Assembly: GCF_000981385.1 (NCBI RefSeq)
Contig: NZ_LATZ01000006.1
Location: 1-64,000 of the forward strand
Direction: 5' to 3'
DNA: 64,000 bases
Source: Bacillus sp. SA1-12
GTDB taxonomy: Bacteria; Bacillota; Bacilli; Bacillales; Bacillaceae
In this document: positions 55,324 through 64,000 of the stretch, piece by piece
Layout: every line of letters starts with the position of its first letter
Position numbering within the stretch: position 1 is the stretch's first letter
Translations under genes and position numbers: made by a program
Notes under the pieces: generated by a model
Told to the model about the DNA's origin: nothing
The model's database searches: none
The model's input: the letters and a program-made list of their open reading frames with translations, nothing else

Positions 55324-55643
55324 TAGGGTAACACCTCGTAAAAAAGGAGTTTAGGATATTATTCGTTTCCATTATTGAATTATGTATTTTTTTAGTATTG
55401 TTTTTATTAAATCAAGAAATGATTTAAGATTCAGTACTATGGGATAACTGGGATTTTACTTGAAAAATACTACTTTATTTAAAGTCGCTCATAATGTTTT
55501 GGCAGTATGTTGATTGAGACACCTTGGGGAGTAACAGGACAGGGTAGACCTAAGATCTGGACAAACCTGGACAACTCGCTGAAGTTAAGATGCCTGCAGT
55601 GTGCAACGGAAGAACAAATTTTACATGCCTTATTTTACAAACT
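55324..55643. other. Gap between the ferritin-like gene and fabH
   Basis: No gene is supported. The left part must contain the promoter of the ferritin-like gene, but no clear hexamer pair was seen. The 61-codon frame at 55507-55692 overlaps the fabH terminator and has no family features. Confidence 0.4.
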
Positions 55644-55670
55644 AAAAAAGATAGGACAAAAAGTCCTATC
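55644..55670 (-). terminator. Terminator overlapping the end of fabH
   Basis: GATAGGAC and GTCCTATC (55650-55657, 55663-55670) form a perfect stem with a five-base loop; the minus strand then reads TTTTTT. The fabH stop codon lies inside the stem, so a terminating ribosome would sit on the hairpin. Confidence 0.85.
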
Positions 55671-56640
55671 CCCATTTGATAAGCTGGCCTGAACGGCTGA
55701 GTCCGCCTCCAAATCCATAAAGCAAAAGATGATCTCCATTCTTTACTTTTCCTTCTTTAATCCCTAGGTCAAGAGCTAACGGTATGGAAGCAGCAGAGGT
55801 ATTTCCGTAATAAACCAAACTTGACAGTGTTTTTTCTATTGGATAGTTACTTTTTTCACAAATGGATTCAATCATTCGTAGGTTTGCGCTATGAGGGATA
55901 AACCAATCAACATCCTGTATGGATAAATCTGCTTTTTCAATTACCGATGTCATTCCAATTGGAACTGCCTTTACAGCCCATTTATATACCTCACGACCAT
56001 TTTGGACAAGCTGCCTTTTATGTTGTAGTTCATTGCCAAACATTTTGTCAGATAGATATGTTCCATATAAATTTAGAGCCTTTTCACCCTCTGAGACAAC
56101 ATGAGAGGATAGGAAGCTCCCGCTTTCCTCATATTCAACAAGCACAGCGCCCGCACCATCTCCAAATAGGATACATGTTGTGCGGTCGGTAAAATCCGTT
56201 ATCTTAGATAGTGTTTCAGCGCCAATAACAAGGATTTTCCTATGAAGCCCAGCTGTAATTAAACCATTCGCAAGATGCAGACCGTAGGTGAATCCGGCAC
56301 AAGCCGCATTGATATCAATCGCACCAGCTTGTTTTAATCCTAACCTTCCCTGGATATATGAGGCAGTACTAGGTGTTTGATAGTCAGGAGATAATGTGCA
56401 CACGATGATCAGATCAACATCATGAATGTCTTTATGATAACGTTCCATTAAGTTTTCAATTGCTTTAATACTTAAGTCACTTGTGAACTCATTTTCTGAT
56501 GCAAATCTTCGTTCTTTAATACCTGTGCGTCTGATGATCCATTCATCATTCGTATCAACCAATTTTTCAAGATCAAAATTTGTTACAACATTATCTGGGA
56601 CATAAGAACCGATGGCAGTTATGCTGGCTTTTGAAATCAT
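55666..56640 (-). CDS. fabH: 3-oxoacyl-ACP synthase III (FabH type)
   Basis: 324 residues of ketoacyl-ACP synthase III. Catalytic Cys C114 in NAACAGFTYGL, His in FIPHSANLRMIE and Asn in YYGNTSAASIPLAL complete the triad; the C-terminus HLLLYGFGGGLSRSGQLIKW is typical. It starts fatty-acid synthesis by condensing a short acyl-CoA with malonyl-ACP; in bacilli branched acyl-CoAs are preferred. The branched-chain keto-acid genes begin 2 kb downstream and make such primers. It is an extra gene here compared with B. subtilis, whose second copy (fabHB) is elsewhere. Confidence 0.9.
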   Translation of the reverse strand: MISKASITAIGSYVPDNVVTNFDLEKLVDTNDEWIIRRTGIKERRFASENEFTSDLSIKAIENLMERYHKDIHDVDLIIVCTLSPDYQTPSTASYIQGRLGLKQAGAIDINAACAGFTYGLHLANGLITAGLHRKILVIGAETLSKITDFTDRTTCILFGDGAGAVLVEYEESGSFLSSHVVSEGEKALNLYGTYLSDKMFGNELQHKRQLVQNGREVYKWAVKAVPIGMTSVIEKADLSIQDVDWFIPHSANLRMIESICEKSNYPIEKTLSSLVYYGNTSAASIPLALDLGIKEGKVKNGDHLLLYGFGGGLSRSGQLIKWG

Positions 56641-56773
56641 GTTTGATCACCTCGTTTTTATAATCTAATCATAACACTAATTTCTATTACCTGGTACTAA
56701 AATGTTTGATTTCTTCAATTTTTGTTTAAACGAAGGAAATAACCTTATCATTATTGAATATAAACATGAACAA

Positions 56774-56801
56774 CAAAAAAGAAAGACCTGTAACAGGTCT
56801 T
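56774..56801 (-). terminator. Terminator of yycC
   Basis: AAGACCTG and CAGGTCTT arms (56783-56790, 56794-56801) with a three-base loop, followed on the minus strand by TCTTTTTT. Confidence 0.85.
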
Positions 56802-56843
56802 CCTTTGAACTTTGTTTATGTAGGTAAAAGTATACTTTGTCAT

Positions 56844-56996
56844 TTAATGATCTTTATTAGAATCTTCCTTGCTGTTTAATTCTGCCAGCTTTGCCAACAG
56901 GATATGCTGCGGCATATGCATAATTTGTTCAAGCGGAACATTAAGTGATTTTGCGAGTTTTTGGGCTGTTTCAGCTGAAATTTGTAATGGTCTCAT
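56844..56996 (-). CDS. yycC: YycC-like small protein
   Basis: 50 residues: MRPLQISAETAQKLAKSLNV, then PLEQIMHMPQHILLAKLAEL and a short charged tail. This resembles the YycC family of Bacillus small proteins as I recall it. ATG at 56996 follows GGGAGGAGGG by eight bases and a good terminator follows, so it is a real monocistronic gene. It lies divergent from yqiK, sharing a 51-bp gap. Function unknown. Confidence 0.82.
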   Translation of the reverse strand: MRPLQISAETAQKLAKSLNVPLEQIMHMPQHILLAKLAELNSKEDSNKDH

Positions 56997-57047
56997 AAAA
57001 GTTTCCCTCCTCCCATATATTTTACACGAATTGAAGGTGATAACAAG

Positions 57048-57782
57048 ATGACATTAATCTTTGGCCATAGAGGTGCGGCAGGAAGCTATCCTGAAAATAC
57101 AATGTGTTCTTTCGTAGCAGCTAATGCTGCTGGTGCAGATGGGATTGAATTGGATGTTCAAATGACAAGGGATGGGGAGCTAATCGTCATTCATGACGAA
57201 ACAGTTGATCGAACAACAAATGGCACTGGCTATGTAAAGGATTTTACATGTGAAGAGATTATTCGTTTAGACGCAAGCTTCAAATTTTCACAATTTAAAG
57301 GCTCCGCTTTTATTCCGACGCTAAACGAGGTACTGGAATGGGGAAAACAGCATGAACAATTACTAATTAATATTGAATTAAAAAACGGAATCATTGAATA
57401 TCCGGAAATTGAAAGAAAAACAATCGAACTTATTCGAAAGCATCATCTTGAAAAACAAGTGATTATTTCTTCTTTTAATCATGATAGTTTGGTTACTTGT
57501 AAGGAAATTGCTCCGGAAATCGAAACAGCTGCTCTTTATATGGAAAGATTATTTAAGCCGTGGGCATATGCTGCAAATATAGGGGCGAAAGGCTTGCATC
57601 CGCATCACAATGCTGTAGAAAAGGAAATTATTTTACAATCTCAAAATTATGGAGTAGCTGTCAGGCCCTTTACAGTAAATGAACCGACACTTATGGAAAA
57701 ATTAATAAATGATCATTGTACGGGATTTTTTACTGATTTTCCTGAACTAGCTGTTAAGTTAAAAAATAAGGATTCTTTCTAA
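57048..57782 (+). CDS. yqiK: Glycerophosphodiester phosphodiesterase YqiK
   Basis: 244 residues, no signal peptide, so cytoplasmic. The GDPD motif FGHRGAAGSYPENTMCSFVAA, the ELDVQMTRDGELIVIHDETVDRTTNGTG metal-binding region and INIELKNG are complete. It cleaves glycerophosphodiesters to glycerol 3-phosphate and an alcohol. ATG behind GAAGGTGATA. Position between spo0A and bkdR agrees with B. subtilis yqiK. Confidence 0.93.
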   Translation: MTLIFGHRGAAGSYPENTMCSFVAANAAGADGIELDVQMTRDGELIVIHDETVDRTTNGTGYVKDFTCEEIIRLDASFKFSQFKGSAFIPTLNEVLEWGKQHEQLLINIELKNGIIEYPEIERKTIELIRKHHLEKQVIISSFNHDSLVTCKEIAPEIETAALYMERLFKPWAYAANIGAKGLHPHHNAVEKEIILQSQNYGVAVRPFTVNEPTLMEKLINDHCTGFFTDFPELAVKLKNKDSF

Positions 57783-57830
57783 TAGATTGTTGTTTTTAAT
57801 AGGTTCTTTTACGAAAACTGTTTAAGAATG

Positions 57831-57960
57831 ATTGGAGTTGGTTGAGTGACTCCTTCTCCAGCTGCGGGACATGTGGGACTTATACAGGGGGTTCCGCCGC
57901 GTGATAAGTAAGCACCTTTCACTGCAAAAAATCACTCCGCAGAACTTGTTAATTAACAAC
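57831..57960. repeat. Decayed copy of another Bacillaceae intergenic repeat
   Basis: ATTGGAGTTGGTTGAGTGACTCC, then CTGCGGGACA and CACTCCGCAG resemble the common Bacillaceae repeat of form ATTGGAGCGGAAGGAGC..GACTCCTGCGGGA. Mentioned from memory of that family; only partial match. The GC-rich tone differs from the flanks and no gene is seen. Confidence 0.4.
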
Positions 57961-57998
57961 AAAGTTTGCGTAGATAGCTAAAAATAAAACATTTCAAC

Positions 57999-58043
57999 GT
58001 GAAAAAAGGGGTCTGACTTAAAATAAAAATGGTCAGGCCCCTT
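57999..58043 (-). terminator. Terminator of yqzF
   Basis: AAGGGG(T)CTGAC and GTCAG(G)CCCCTT arms (58006-58017, 58032-58043) with TTTTTTC after them on the minus strand. It lies about 95 bp after the yqzF stop. Confidence 0.75.
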
Positions 58044-58135
58044 AAAATAATGTAGAATCCATTAAAGGTTTCATGTTATCAAGGGCTGATCCATTTGAAG
58101 CAGATTATTAATATTCACAAGACCACAGTTCCAAT

Positions 58136-58372
58136 TTATCTTTTAGAAAATCGTTTTTGCACTTTATTCCGTTTTCGATCTCGGTAAAAGATAAACCCCG
58201 CTACAAAGCTAAGTCCACCAAGGAAAAGGAAAAGACCTAATATAAACTGCAAAAATAAATTTGGGATAGGCGGCTGTAAAATGCCAAACGTCATATCGCG
58301 CATAAGCTTTATGCCATATGCAGCTAGTACTCCAGGAATCACCATAATAATAAGTGCAATTATTCTAGACAT
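58136..58372 (-). CDS. yqzF: DUF2627 membrane protein YqzF
   Basis: 78 residues, equal to the family length. Two membrane helices (about 3-22 and 37-62) and a basic tail (YRDRKRNKVQKRFSKR). MSRIIALIIMVIPGVLAAYGIKLMRDMTFG is the family start. Located just before bkdR as in B. subtilis. Function unknown. Confidence 0.87.
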   Translation of the reverse strand: MSRIIALIIMVIPGVLAAYGIKLMRDMTFGILQPPIPNLFLQFILGLFLFLGGLSFVAGFIFYRDRKRNKVQKRFSKR

Positions 58373-58584
58373 AAAGATTTAAGTCCTTTCTTGTTCTCAC
58401 TTCATTTTCATTCTCACATGATTGTTTGTCAAGTCCTAATCTATAGGCTATGATATAAGTGTGCAATTTTTTGCATATAATTTCATTAAAGCGTTTTTAG
58501 GAAATAAAGTTTGTTGACGATTTTTAGTGCTTTTGCATTTTTTAAGAGATAAGAATATAAATTTTTTATATTTAGTTTGGGTGT

Positions 58585-58758
58585 CTAACTCCAGGCGCCA
58601 TCGGCCTCGCACAGGATGTGCAAGAGCAGTTAGAGATAGGTACGCCTTCGTTTTAACTGCTTCTAGCTTCTAGTCAAATAGGAATTGGTGGTATTGACAT
58701 CATCTATTCCTATTTACCTTATGCTTGTCGCCGAATGGTTATCGCCTTGCGCTTTTCT
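58585..58758. repeat. Dispersed intergenic repeat copy before bkdR
   Basis: Best-kept copy in the window: begins TAACTCCAGGCGCCATCGGC, has CACAGGATGTGCAAG and AACTGCTTCTAG inside, and ends CTTGTCGCCGAATGG...CGCCTTGCGC. The order of blocks matches the copy at 38641-38818. Length about 174 bp. The middle is AT-rich and diverged. Confidence 0.65.
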
Positions 58759-58785
58759 TAATCGTGACTAAAAGGGGATAGGTTT

Positions 58786-60858
58786 ATGCAACGTGTAATG
58801 ATCGTCGGAGCTGGTAAAGGTGGAACAGCTTTGTTAAAAAGAATTGTCGAAACAAATTTAATGAAAGTAGCGGCTATAGTGGATAAAAATGAGCAGGCAC
58901 CAGGAATAGCGCTAGCTAAAACATTTAACATTGAAACAAGCAAACATTGGATGCCTGTGATGAGGAAGAATATAAACATTATCATTGAGGCAACCGGAAA
59001 TAAAGAGGTTATGAAGAGCCTGCAAATGGACAAGGAACCGGGTATGGTGATTATTCCAGGTGCTGTAGCCCATCTTATTTCTGAATTAGTTGAAGAAAAG
59101 GAAGTATTAATAGCAAAATTAAAAGAGGAAACATATAAGCAGCAAACAATCTTTAATTCTACAAATGATGGCATGATTGTCATTGATATAAATGAGAAAA
59201 TTATTTTGTTTAATAAAACTGCTGAGAAAATTACCGGTTTTCCTCGTAAAAAAGCTCTTGGATTGAATATCATTGATGTTATTCCTTCTAGTAAATTACC
59301 AAGAACGCTTACGACACGTGAGGTTGAGACAAATCAAGAACAAGTCCTTGAAAATGGCCTGAAGATTATTACGACGCGCATTCCAATGATTGATGAATCA
59401 GGTAATCTATTAGGAGCATTAGCCCTTTTTAAAGATATTACCGAGGTTGTAAATTTAGCAGAGGAAGTGACAAATTTAAAGGAAATTCAAGTGCTGCTGG
59501 AATCAATTATTCAATCTTCTGAAGAGGCTATTTCTGTAGTAGATGAAGAAGGTCGCGGGATTCTGATCAATCGTGCCTATACAAAATTGACCGGTTTATC
59601 AGAAGAACAGGTATTAGGAAAGCCAGCAACCGCTGATATCTCTGAGGGTGAAAGTATGCATATGAAAGTGTTGCAAACGAGACGTGCAGTGCGTGGGGTA
59701 AGGATGAAAGTTGGACCTGCCAAACGAGATGTAATTGTTAATGTTGCACCGGTTATCGTTGACGGAAAGCTAAAGGGTAGTGTCGGGGTAATTCAGGATG
59801 TCTCGGAAATTCAAAAGCTGACAACTGAATTAAATCGGGCAAGACAAATTATTCGAACCCTGGAGGCTAAGTATTCCTTTGAAGATATTATAGGGGTAAG
59901 CGAAGAGATGAAAATGGCGATTGAGCAGGCAAAGCTTGGTGCAAAAACTCCTGCAACCGTGCTCCTAAGAGGAGAATCCGGAACAGGGAAAGAACTTTTT
60001 GCCCACGCTATACATAATGCAAGTGACCGAAAGTATAACAAATTTATACGGGTGAATTGTGCAGCCATATCAGAGAATCTTTTGGAAAGTGAACTTTTTG
60101 GTTATGTAGAGGGAGCATTTTCAGGAGCGAAACGCGGCGGGAAGAGAGGATTTTTTGAAGAAGCAAATAATGGAAGCATTTTCTTGGACGAAATTGGTGA
60201 ATTATCAGCGAATATGCAAGCAAAACTCCTAAGGGTGCTGCAGGAAAATGAGATCGTAAAGGTTGGCGGAACAAAACCACTTTCCGTAAATGTACGAGTA
60301 ATTGCTGCAACCAATGTAAATATTGAAAAGGCTATGGCAGAAGGAAGCTTCCGTGAGGATCTTTATTATCGTTTAAATCGATATCCAATCTCCATACCGC
60401 CATTGAGAGACAGAAAAGAGGATATTCCTTCATTATGTGTACGCTTGATTAGCAAATTGAATCAGGATTACGGAAGGAATATTGAAACAATTACGCAACA
60501 TGCGGTTGAGCTTCTGCATCAATATGATTGGCCAGGAAATGTACGAGAATTAGAAAATGTGTTAGGCAGGGCTATCATTTTTATGGATTATCATGAAACG
60601 AAGATTGAAGCAAAGCATATTCCTCAACTTCAAGTTCCATTAAAAGAAAGAAAAGTACAAGAAAATGGCCCATTTGTTCATAATAATGATGAGACGCTAG
60701 CCGATGCTGTCGAGCGGGTTGAAGCAGAAGTAATCAAGCAATCACTAGAAAAGCATGAGTATAACCGTACTCAAACGGCAAGGGCTCTAGGGATTTCATT
60801 AAGAAGCCTGTATTATAAAATGGAAAAGTATAACCTTGCAAATAATAGCATGCAATAA
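58786..60858 (+). CDS. bkdR: BkdR, sigma-54-dependent activator of branched-chain keto-acid genes
   Basis: 690 residues. An N-terminal Rossmann-like domain (1-105, [17 protein letters not shown]), two PAS domains (about 120-230 and 245-355), the AAA+ sigma-54 interaction domain (370-600; Walker [27 protein letters not shown] in place of the GAFTGA loop, FLDEIGEL) and a Fis-type HTH (about 645-685, [22 protein letters not shown]). It should activate the ptb-bcd-buk operon when branched-chain amino acids accumulate. Note Ser instead of Thr in the loop that touches sigma-54. Confidence 0.94.
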   Translation: MQRVMIVGAGKGGTALLKRIVETNLMKVAAIVDKNEQAPGIALAKTFNIETSKHWMPVMRKNINIIIEATGNKEVMKSLQMDKEPGMVIIPGAVAHLISELVEEKEVLIAKLKEETYKQQTIFNSTNDGMIVIDINEKIILFNKTAEKITGFPRKKALGLNIIDVIPSSKLPRTLTTREVETNQEQVLENGLKIITTRIPMIDESGNLLGALALFKDITEVVNLAEEVTNLKEIQVLLESIIQSSEEAISVVDEEGRGILINRAYTKLTGLSEEQVLGKPATADISEGESMHMKVLQTRRAVRGVRMKVGPAKRDVIVNVAPVIVDGKLKGSVGVIQDVSEIQKLTTELNRARQIIRTLEAKYSFEDIIGVSEEMKMAIEQAKLGAKTPATVLLRGESGTGKELFAHAIHNASDRKYNKFIRVNCAAISENLLESELFGYVEGAFSGAKRGGKRGFFEEANNGSIFLDEIGELSANMQAKLLRVLQENEIVKVGGTKPLSVNVRVIAATNVNIEKAMAEGSFREDLYYRLNRYPISIPPLRDRKEDIPSLCVRLISKLNQDYGRNIETITQHAVELLHQYDWPGNVRELENVLGRAIIFMDYHETKIEAKHIPQLQVPLKERKVQENGPFVHNNDETLADAVERVEAEVIKQSLEKHEYNRTQTARALGISLRSLYYKMEKYNLANNSMQ

Positions 60859-60885
60859 TGTACATAGTTTGCAAAATAGTGCATG
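60836..60885 (+). promoter_or_regulatory. Candidate BkdR upstream activating sites
   Basis: Two related inverted repeats, TTGCA-N10-TGCAA (60836-60855) inside the last bkdR codons and TTGCAaaatagTGCATG (60869-60885), lie 33 bp apart and about 150-190 bp upstream of the -24/-12 promoter. Spacing by three helical turns and location are what a sigma-54 enhancer needs. Binding is inferred. Confidence 0.5.
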
Positions 60886-61023
60886 TTCGTTATATGATAA
60901 AAGGGAATGATGATACATTCATTACATTGAGTGTACACAAATACATACCCGCTAATAAACATAACGTTGATTTTTGCACAGGTGGTTTACATATACATTC
61001 ATTTTTAAACACGACTTAAGATG

Positions 61024-61040
61024 TTGGCACACTTCTTGCT
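61024..61040 (+). promoter_or_regulatory. Sigma-54 (-24/-12) promoter of ptb-bcd-buk
   Basis: TTGGCAC-N5-TTGCT: TGGCAC (61025-61030) and TTGC (61036-61039) match the sigma-54 consensus TGGCAC-N5-TTGCW exactly. It lies about 50 bp before the ptb start and behind the bkdR gene. Confidence 0.92.
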
Positions 61041-61091
61041 AATTAAGATGATAAAGGCAGATGAATACATCTTGGAAGGAACTGAGTACAA

Positions 61092-61988
61092 ATGAAGTTA
61101 GAGAATCTGCTGAAAAAAGCAGCTGAAATAAAAGGGAAGGTAGTAGCGGTTGCTTCTGCAGAGGATAAAGAGGTTATTGAAGCTGTTTCTGAAGCAATTA
61201 CACGTGACCTTGCTCGTTTTATGCTTTTTGGCAAGAAAGAAGCCATTGAGGATCTTCTTATTTCAAAAGGCATTGGCAAAAATTCTGTTGAAATTATTCA
61301 AGCAAGAAACAAGGAACAAGCAGCTGAATTGGCTGTAAGGGCCGTACATCAAAACGAAGCTTCTGTGCTAATGAAGGGAAATGTTCCAACGGCAACATTG
61401 CTAAAAGCTGTGTTAAATAAGGAATATGGTCTTCGCACAGGCAGAATCTTATCTCATGTGGCCATTTTCGAAGTTCCGGAATTTACAAAATTCGTTTTCG
61501 TAACAGATGCTGCTATGAATATTGCTCCTGATTTACAGCAAAAGGTGCAAATTGTTGTAAATTCCGTTGAAATTGCTAAAGCAATTGGCATTGAAATCCC
61601 AAAGGTTGCTGCCCTTGCTGCAGTAGAGGTCGTAAATCCTGCGATGCAGGCATCAATTGACGCTGCTTCCTTAACAATGATGAATATGAGAGGGCAAATA
61701 AAGGGTTGCATGATTGACGGACCTTTAGCGCTTGATAATGCAATTTCACTGGACGCAGCAAGACATAAAGGGATTAAAAGCGAGGTAGCAGGACAAGCTG
61801 ATATACTACTCGTACCTACGATTGAGGTTGGAAATGCCTTGTATAAATCGTTGATTTATTTTGCAAAAGCTAGAGTTGGAGCGGTCATTGCTGGAGCGAA
61901 AGCACCAATTGTGTTAACAAGTCGCACGGACTCATCCGAAAGTAAGCTCTATTCCTTAGCATTAGCGATTTGTTCATCTGAAAAGTAA
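61092..61988 (+). CDS. ptb: Phosphate butyryltransferase
   Basis: 298 residues of the phosphotransacetylase/phosphate butyryltransferase family. Converts branched acyl-CoA or butyryl-CoA to the acyl phosphate. Motifs ASVLMKGNVPTATLLKAVL, GRILSHVAIFEVP and QIKGCMIDGPLALDNAISLDAARHKG. ATG follows GGAAGGAAC. First structural gene behind the -24/-12 promoter; Ptb and Buk together give ATP or branched acyl-CoA. Confidence 0.94.
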   Translation: MKLENLLKKAAEIKGKVVAVASAEDKEVIEAVSEAITRDLARFMLFGKKEAIEDLLISKGIGKNSVEIIQARNKEQAAELAVRAVHQNEASVLMKGNVPTATLLKAVLNKEYGLRTGRILSHVAIFEVPEFTKFVFVTDAAMNIAPDLQQKVQIVVNSVEIAKAIGIEIPKVAALAAVEVVNPAMQASIDAASLTMMNMRGQIKGCMIDGPLALDNAISLDAARHKGIKSEVAGQADILLVPTIEVGNALYKSLIYFAKARVGAVIAGAKAPIVLTSRTDSSESKLYSLALAICSSEK

Positions 61989-62011
61989 ACCATTAGGAGG
62001 AAATCAACATC

Positions 62012-63106
62012 ATGGAAATATTCAATTATATGGAGAGTTACGATTATGAGCAATTGGTATTTTGCCAAGATAAACAATCAGGACTGAAGGCAATCATCGC
62101 TATCCATGATACTACCCTAGGGCCGGCCTTAGGAGGCACCCGTATGTGGACATATGCCACAGAAGAAGAGGCGATTGAGGATGCTTTGCGGTTGGCTCGC
62201 GGAATGACTTATAAGAATGCTGCAGCAGGTTTAAATCTTGGAGGCGGAAAAACCGTTATTATCGGTGATCCTAGAAAAGATAAGAATGAAGAGATGTTCC
62301 GGGCGTTTGGCCGCTATATTCAAGGGTTGAATGGTCGGTATATAACGGCAGAAGATGTCGGAACAACTGTTGCGGATATGGATTTAATTCATGAGGAGAC
62401 CAATTATGTAACAGGAATTTCCCCTGCTTTTGGATCCTCAGGAAATCCTTCTCCTGTTACGGCATTTGGCGTATATCGCGGAATGAAGGCGGCAGCAAAA
62501 GAGGCGTTCGGAACAGATTCACTTGAGGGGAAGGTCGTTGCAGTACAAGGGGTTGGAAATGTAGCTTACAATTTGTGTAAACATTTGCATGAAGAGGGTG
62601 CACAGTTAATTGTTACTGACATCAACAAAGAAGCAGTGCGCCGTGCAGTAGAGGATTTTGGTGCGAAAGCGGTTGAACCAAATGATATCTATAGCGTCGA
62701 ATGCGATATTTATGCACCGTGTGCACTTGGTGCGACGATAAATGATGTAACGATCCCGCAATTAAAAGCCAAGGTTATTGCTGGTGCAGCGAATAACCAA
62801 TTAAAAGATGCTAAACATGGTGATATCATTCATGAAATGGGCATTGTATATGCACCGGATTACGTGATTAATGCCGGCGGTGTAATTAATGTAGCTGATG
62901 AACTTTATGGGTACAACAGTGAACGTGCACTCAAAAAGGTAGAAGGCATTTATACGAATATTTCTCGAGTGATTGAACTTGCAAAGCGTGACGGTATCCC
63001 TACTTATAAAGCTGCTGACCGTCTTGCAGAAGAAAGAATTGCACGTATGAGAAATTCACGAAGTCAATTTTTACAAAACGGACATCATATTTTAAGTCGT
63101 CGCTAA
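62012..63106 (+). CDS. bcd: Leucine dehydrogenase
   Basis: 364 residues. Oxidatively deaminates Leu, Ile and Val with NAD. Substrate-binding Lys in [22 protein letters not shown], family signature, and the NAD Rossmann motif [25 protein letters not shown] behind TAGGAGG. Order ptb-bcd-buk matches B. subtilis yqiS-yqiT-yqiU. Confidence 0.96.
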   Translation: MEIFNYMESYDYEQLVFCQDKQSGLKAIIAIHDTTLGPALGGTRMWTYATEEEAIEDALRLARGMTYKNAAAGLNLGGGKTVIIGDPRKDKNEEMFRAFGRYIQGLNGRYITAEDVGTTVADMDLIHEETNYVTGISPAFGSSGNPSPVTAFGVYRGMKAAAKEAFGTDSLEGKVVAVQGVGNVAYNLCKHLHEEGAQLIVTDINKEAVRRAVEDFGAKAVEPNDIYSVECDIYAPCALGATINDVTIPQLKAKVIAGAANNQLKDAKHGDIIHEMGIVYAPDYVINAGGVINVADELYGYNSERALKKVEGIYTNISRVIELAKRDGIPTYKAADRLAEERIARMRNSRSQFLQNGHHILSRR

Positions 63107-63120
63107 TAAATGATTGACCG

Positions 63121-63154
63121 TTGGGGTTAGGAGTCATGCTTCTCTTAACTCCAA
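63121..63154 (+). other. Hairpin between bcd and buk
   Basis: TTGGGGTTAGGAG and CTCTTAACTCCAA (63121-63133, 63142-63154) make a 13-pair stem with two G-U pairs and an eight-base loop. No T run follows, so it is more likely a message-processing or stability element in the 139-bp spacer. Confidence 0.55.
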
Positions 63155-63245
63155 TTTCACTTTACATACAGATCTAACTCAACTTCCCTTTCACATCGTA
63201 AAGAACAAACAGTGAATAATTTTTTAGATGACGGAGGTTAATACG

Positions 63246-64000
63246 TTGCAGGTGAATGAATATCGAATTCTAGTTCTTAACCCAGGGTCAACATCGACGA
63301 AAATAGGTGTTTTTGATAATGAGCGTTCTATTTTTGAAAAAACACTGCGACATGATGTTCAAAAGCTTCATACTTTTCCAACGATCATTGATCAGTATGA
63401 CTTCCGTAAACAGTCTATATTGGAAACACTTCATGAAGAAGGAATCAACATTTCAAAAATCAATGCTGTTTGTGGTCGTGGAGGCTTGCTCCGCCCAATT
63501 GAGGGGGGGACATATACGGTTAATGAGCAAATGCTGGAAGATTTAAGAATAGGCTATGCTGGACAACATGCATCAAATCTTGGAGGAATTATTGCTTATG
63601 AAATAGCCAGTGGGCTCAACATACCTGCATTTATTGTTGATCCGGTTGTTGTGGATGAAATGGAGGATATTGCAAAAATTTCAGGTATGCCTGCTATTGA
63701 GCGAAGAAGTATTTTTCATGCGTTAAATCAAAAAGCAGTTGCCCGCCGTGTTGCATCTGATTTCAATAAGAAATATGAAGACATGAACCTGATCATTACA
63801 CATATGGGCGGAGGGATTACTGTAGGCGTCCATAAACGAGGCAGAGTTGTGGATGTAAATAATGGCTTGCATGGTGACGGTCCATTTAGTCCGGAACGTG
63901 CTGGAACAGTGCCGGCAGGTGATCTTATTTCAATGTGTTACTCTGGGGAGTACTACCTTGAGGAAATGATGAAGAAAATTGTCGGGCAAGGCGGTCTTGT
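63246..64000 (+). CDS. buk: Butyrate kinase, N-terminal part (cut by window end)
   Basis: 251 codons are visible and the frame stays open to the last base. TTG at 63246 lies eight bases after GGAGG and gives the family N-terminus [21 protein letters not shown] (ATP-binding), followed by [21 protein letters not shown] and [42 protein letters not shown], the acetate/butyrate kinase signatures. It phosphorylates butyrate or branched acids, or runs in reverse to make ATP with Ptb. Confidence 0.93.
   Translation, partial: MQVNEYRILVLNPGSTSTKIGVFDNERSIFEKTLRHDVQKLHTFPTIIDQYDFRKQSILETLHEEGINISKINAVCGRGGLLRPIEGGTYTVNEQMLEDLRIGYAGQHASNLGGIIAYEIASGLNIPAFIVDPVVVDEMEDIAKISGMPAIERRSIFHALNQKAVARRVASDFNKKYEDMNLIITHMGGGITVGVHKRGRVVDVNNGLHGDGPFSPERAGTVPAGDLISMCYSGEYYLEEMMKKIVGQGGL

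Noticed and set aside
55507-55692. 61-codon plus-strand frame upstream of the fabH end
   Set aside because: It overlaps the fabH terminator and gene end, with no family features and no ribosome site.

Overview
The window is a chromosomal segment of a low-GC, endospore-forming Gram-positive bacterium of the family Bacillaceae (Bacillus sensu lato). The gene order follows the Bacillus subtilis yqh-yqi region: sinR-sinI, yqhG, yqhH, gcvT-gcvPA-gcvPB, yqhL, lipM, mntR, yqhO-yqhR, aroQ, papA, efp, yqhV, spoIIIAA-AH, accB-accC, yqhY, nusB, folD, xseA-xseB, ispA, dxs, yqxC, ahrC, recN, spoIVB, spo0A, yqiK, yqzF, bkdR, ptb-bcd-buk. Spo0A, SpoIVB and all eight SpoIIIA proteins mark a spore former.

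Left end (1-5500). A group II intron (maturase C-terminus and RNA domains V-VI) abuts a minus-strand operon for a ribosomally made, modified peptide (RiPP): a 68-residue precursor with a lasso-type leader, an HPr-kinase-like protein, a PqqD-like leader binder, an S24/S26 signal-peptidase-like protein of the Ser-His type, a full ABC exporter and a nucleotidyltransferase. The lasso cyclase and the transglutaminase-like B2 protease are not in view, and the precursor lacks the residue spacing of a lasso ring. The operon lies beside sinR-sinI, where B. subtilis keeps the SinR-controlled tapA-sipW-tasA matrix operon. Its promoter carries a Spo0A-box match and SinR-type half-sites. This is the best candidate for an undescribed system here.

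5500-31900. sinR-sinI, yqhG-yqhH, a tandem glycine riboswitch controlling gcvT-gcvPA-gcvPB, an HTH/coiled-coil protein, yqhL, lipM, a class II (B12-dependent) ribonucleotide reductase behind two NrdR boxes, mntR, a five-gene dipeptide-type ABC importer, yqhO-yqhR, aroQ, papA and efp. The HTH protein, nrdJ and the importer are additions to the B. subtilis order.

31900-53700. A HEAT-repeat protein, the spoIIIA operon behind a probable sigma-E promoter (spoIIIAD appears to start at an AUC codon), fatty-acid carboxylase subunits, nusB, folD, exonuclease VII, the isoprenoid genes ispA and dxs, yqxC, ahrC, recN, spoIVB and spo0A. The spo0A promoter shows a full sigma-H match and Spo0A boxes.

53700-64000. 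A degenerate array of about 20-bp CGCTGAAA units, a YitT-like membrane protein, a secreted ferritin-like protein, a FabH-type synthase, yycC, yqiK, yqzF, then the branched-chain amino-acid catabolic block: BkdR activator, a -24/-12 promoter, ptb, bcd and the start of buk. Several intergenic gaps hold decayed copies of dispersed repeats.
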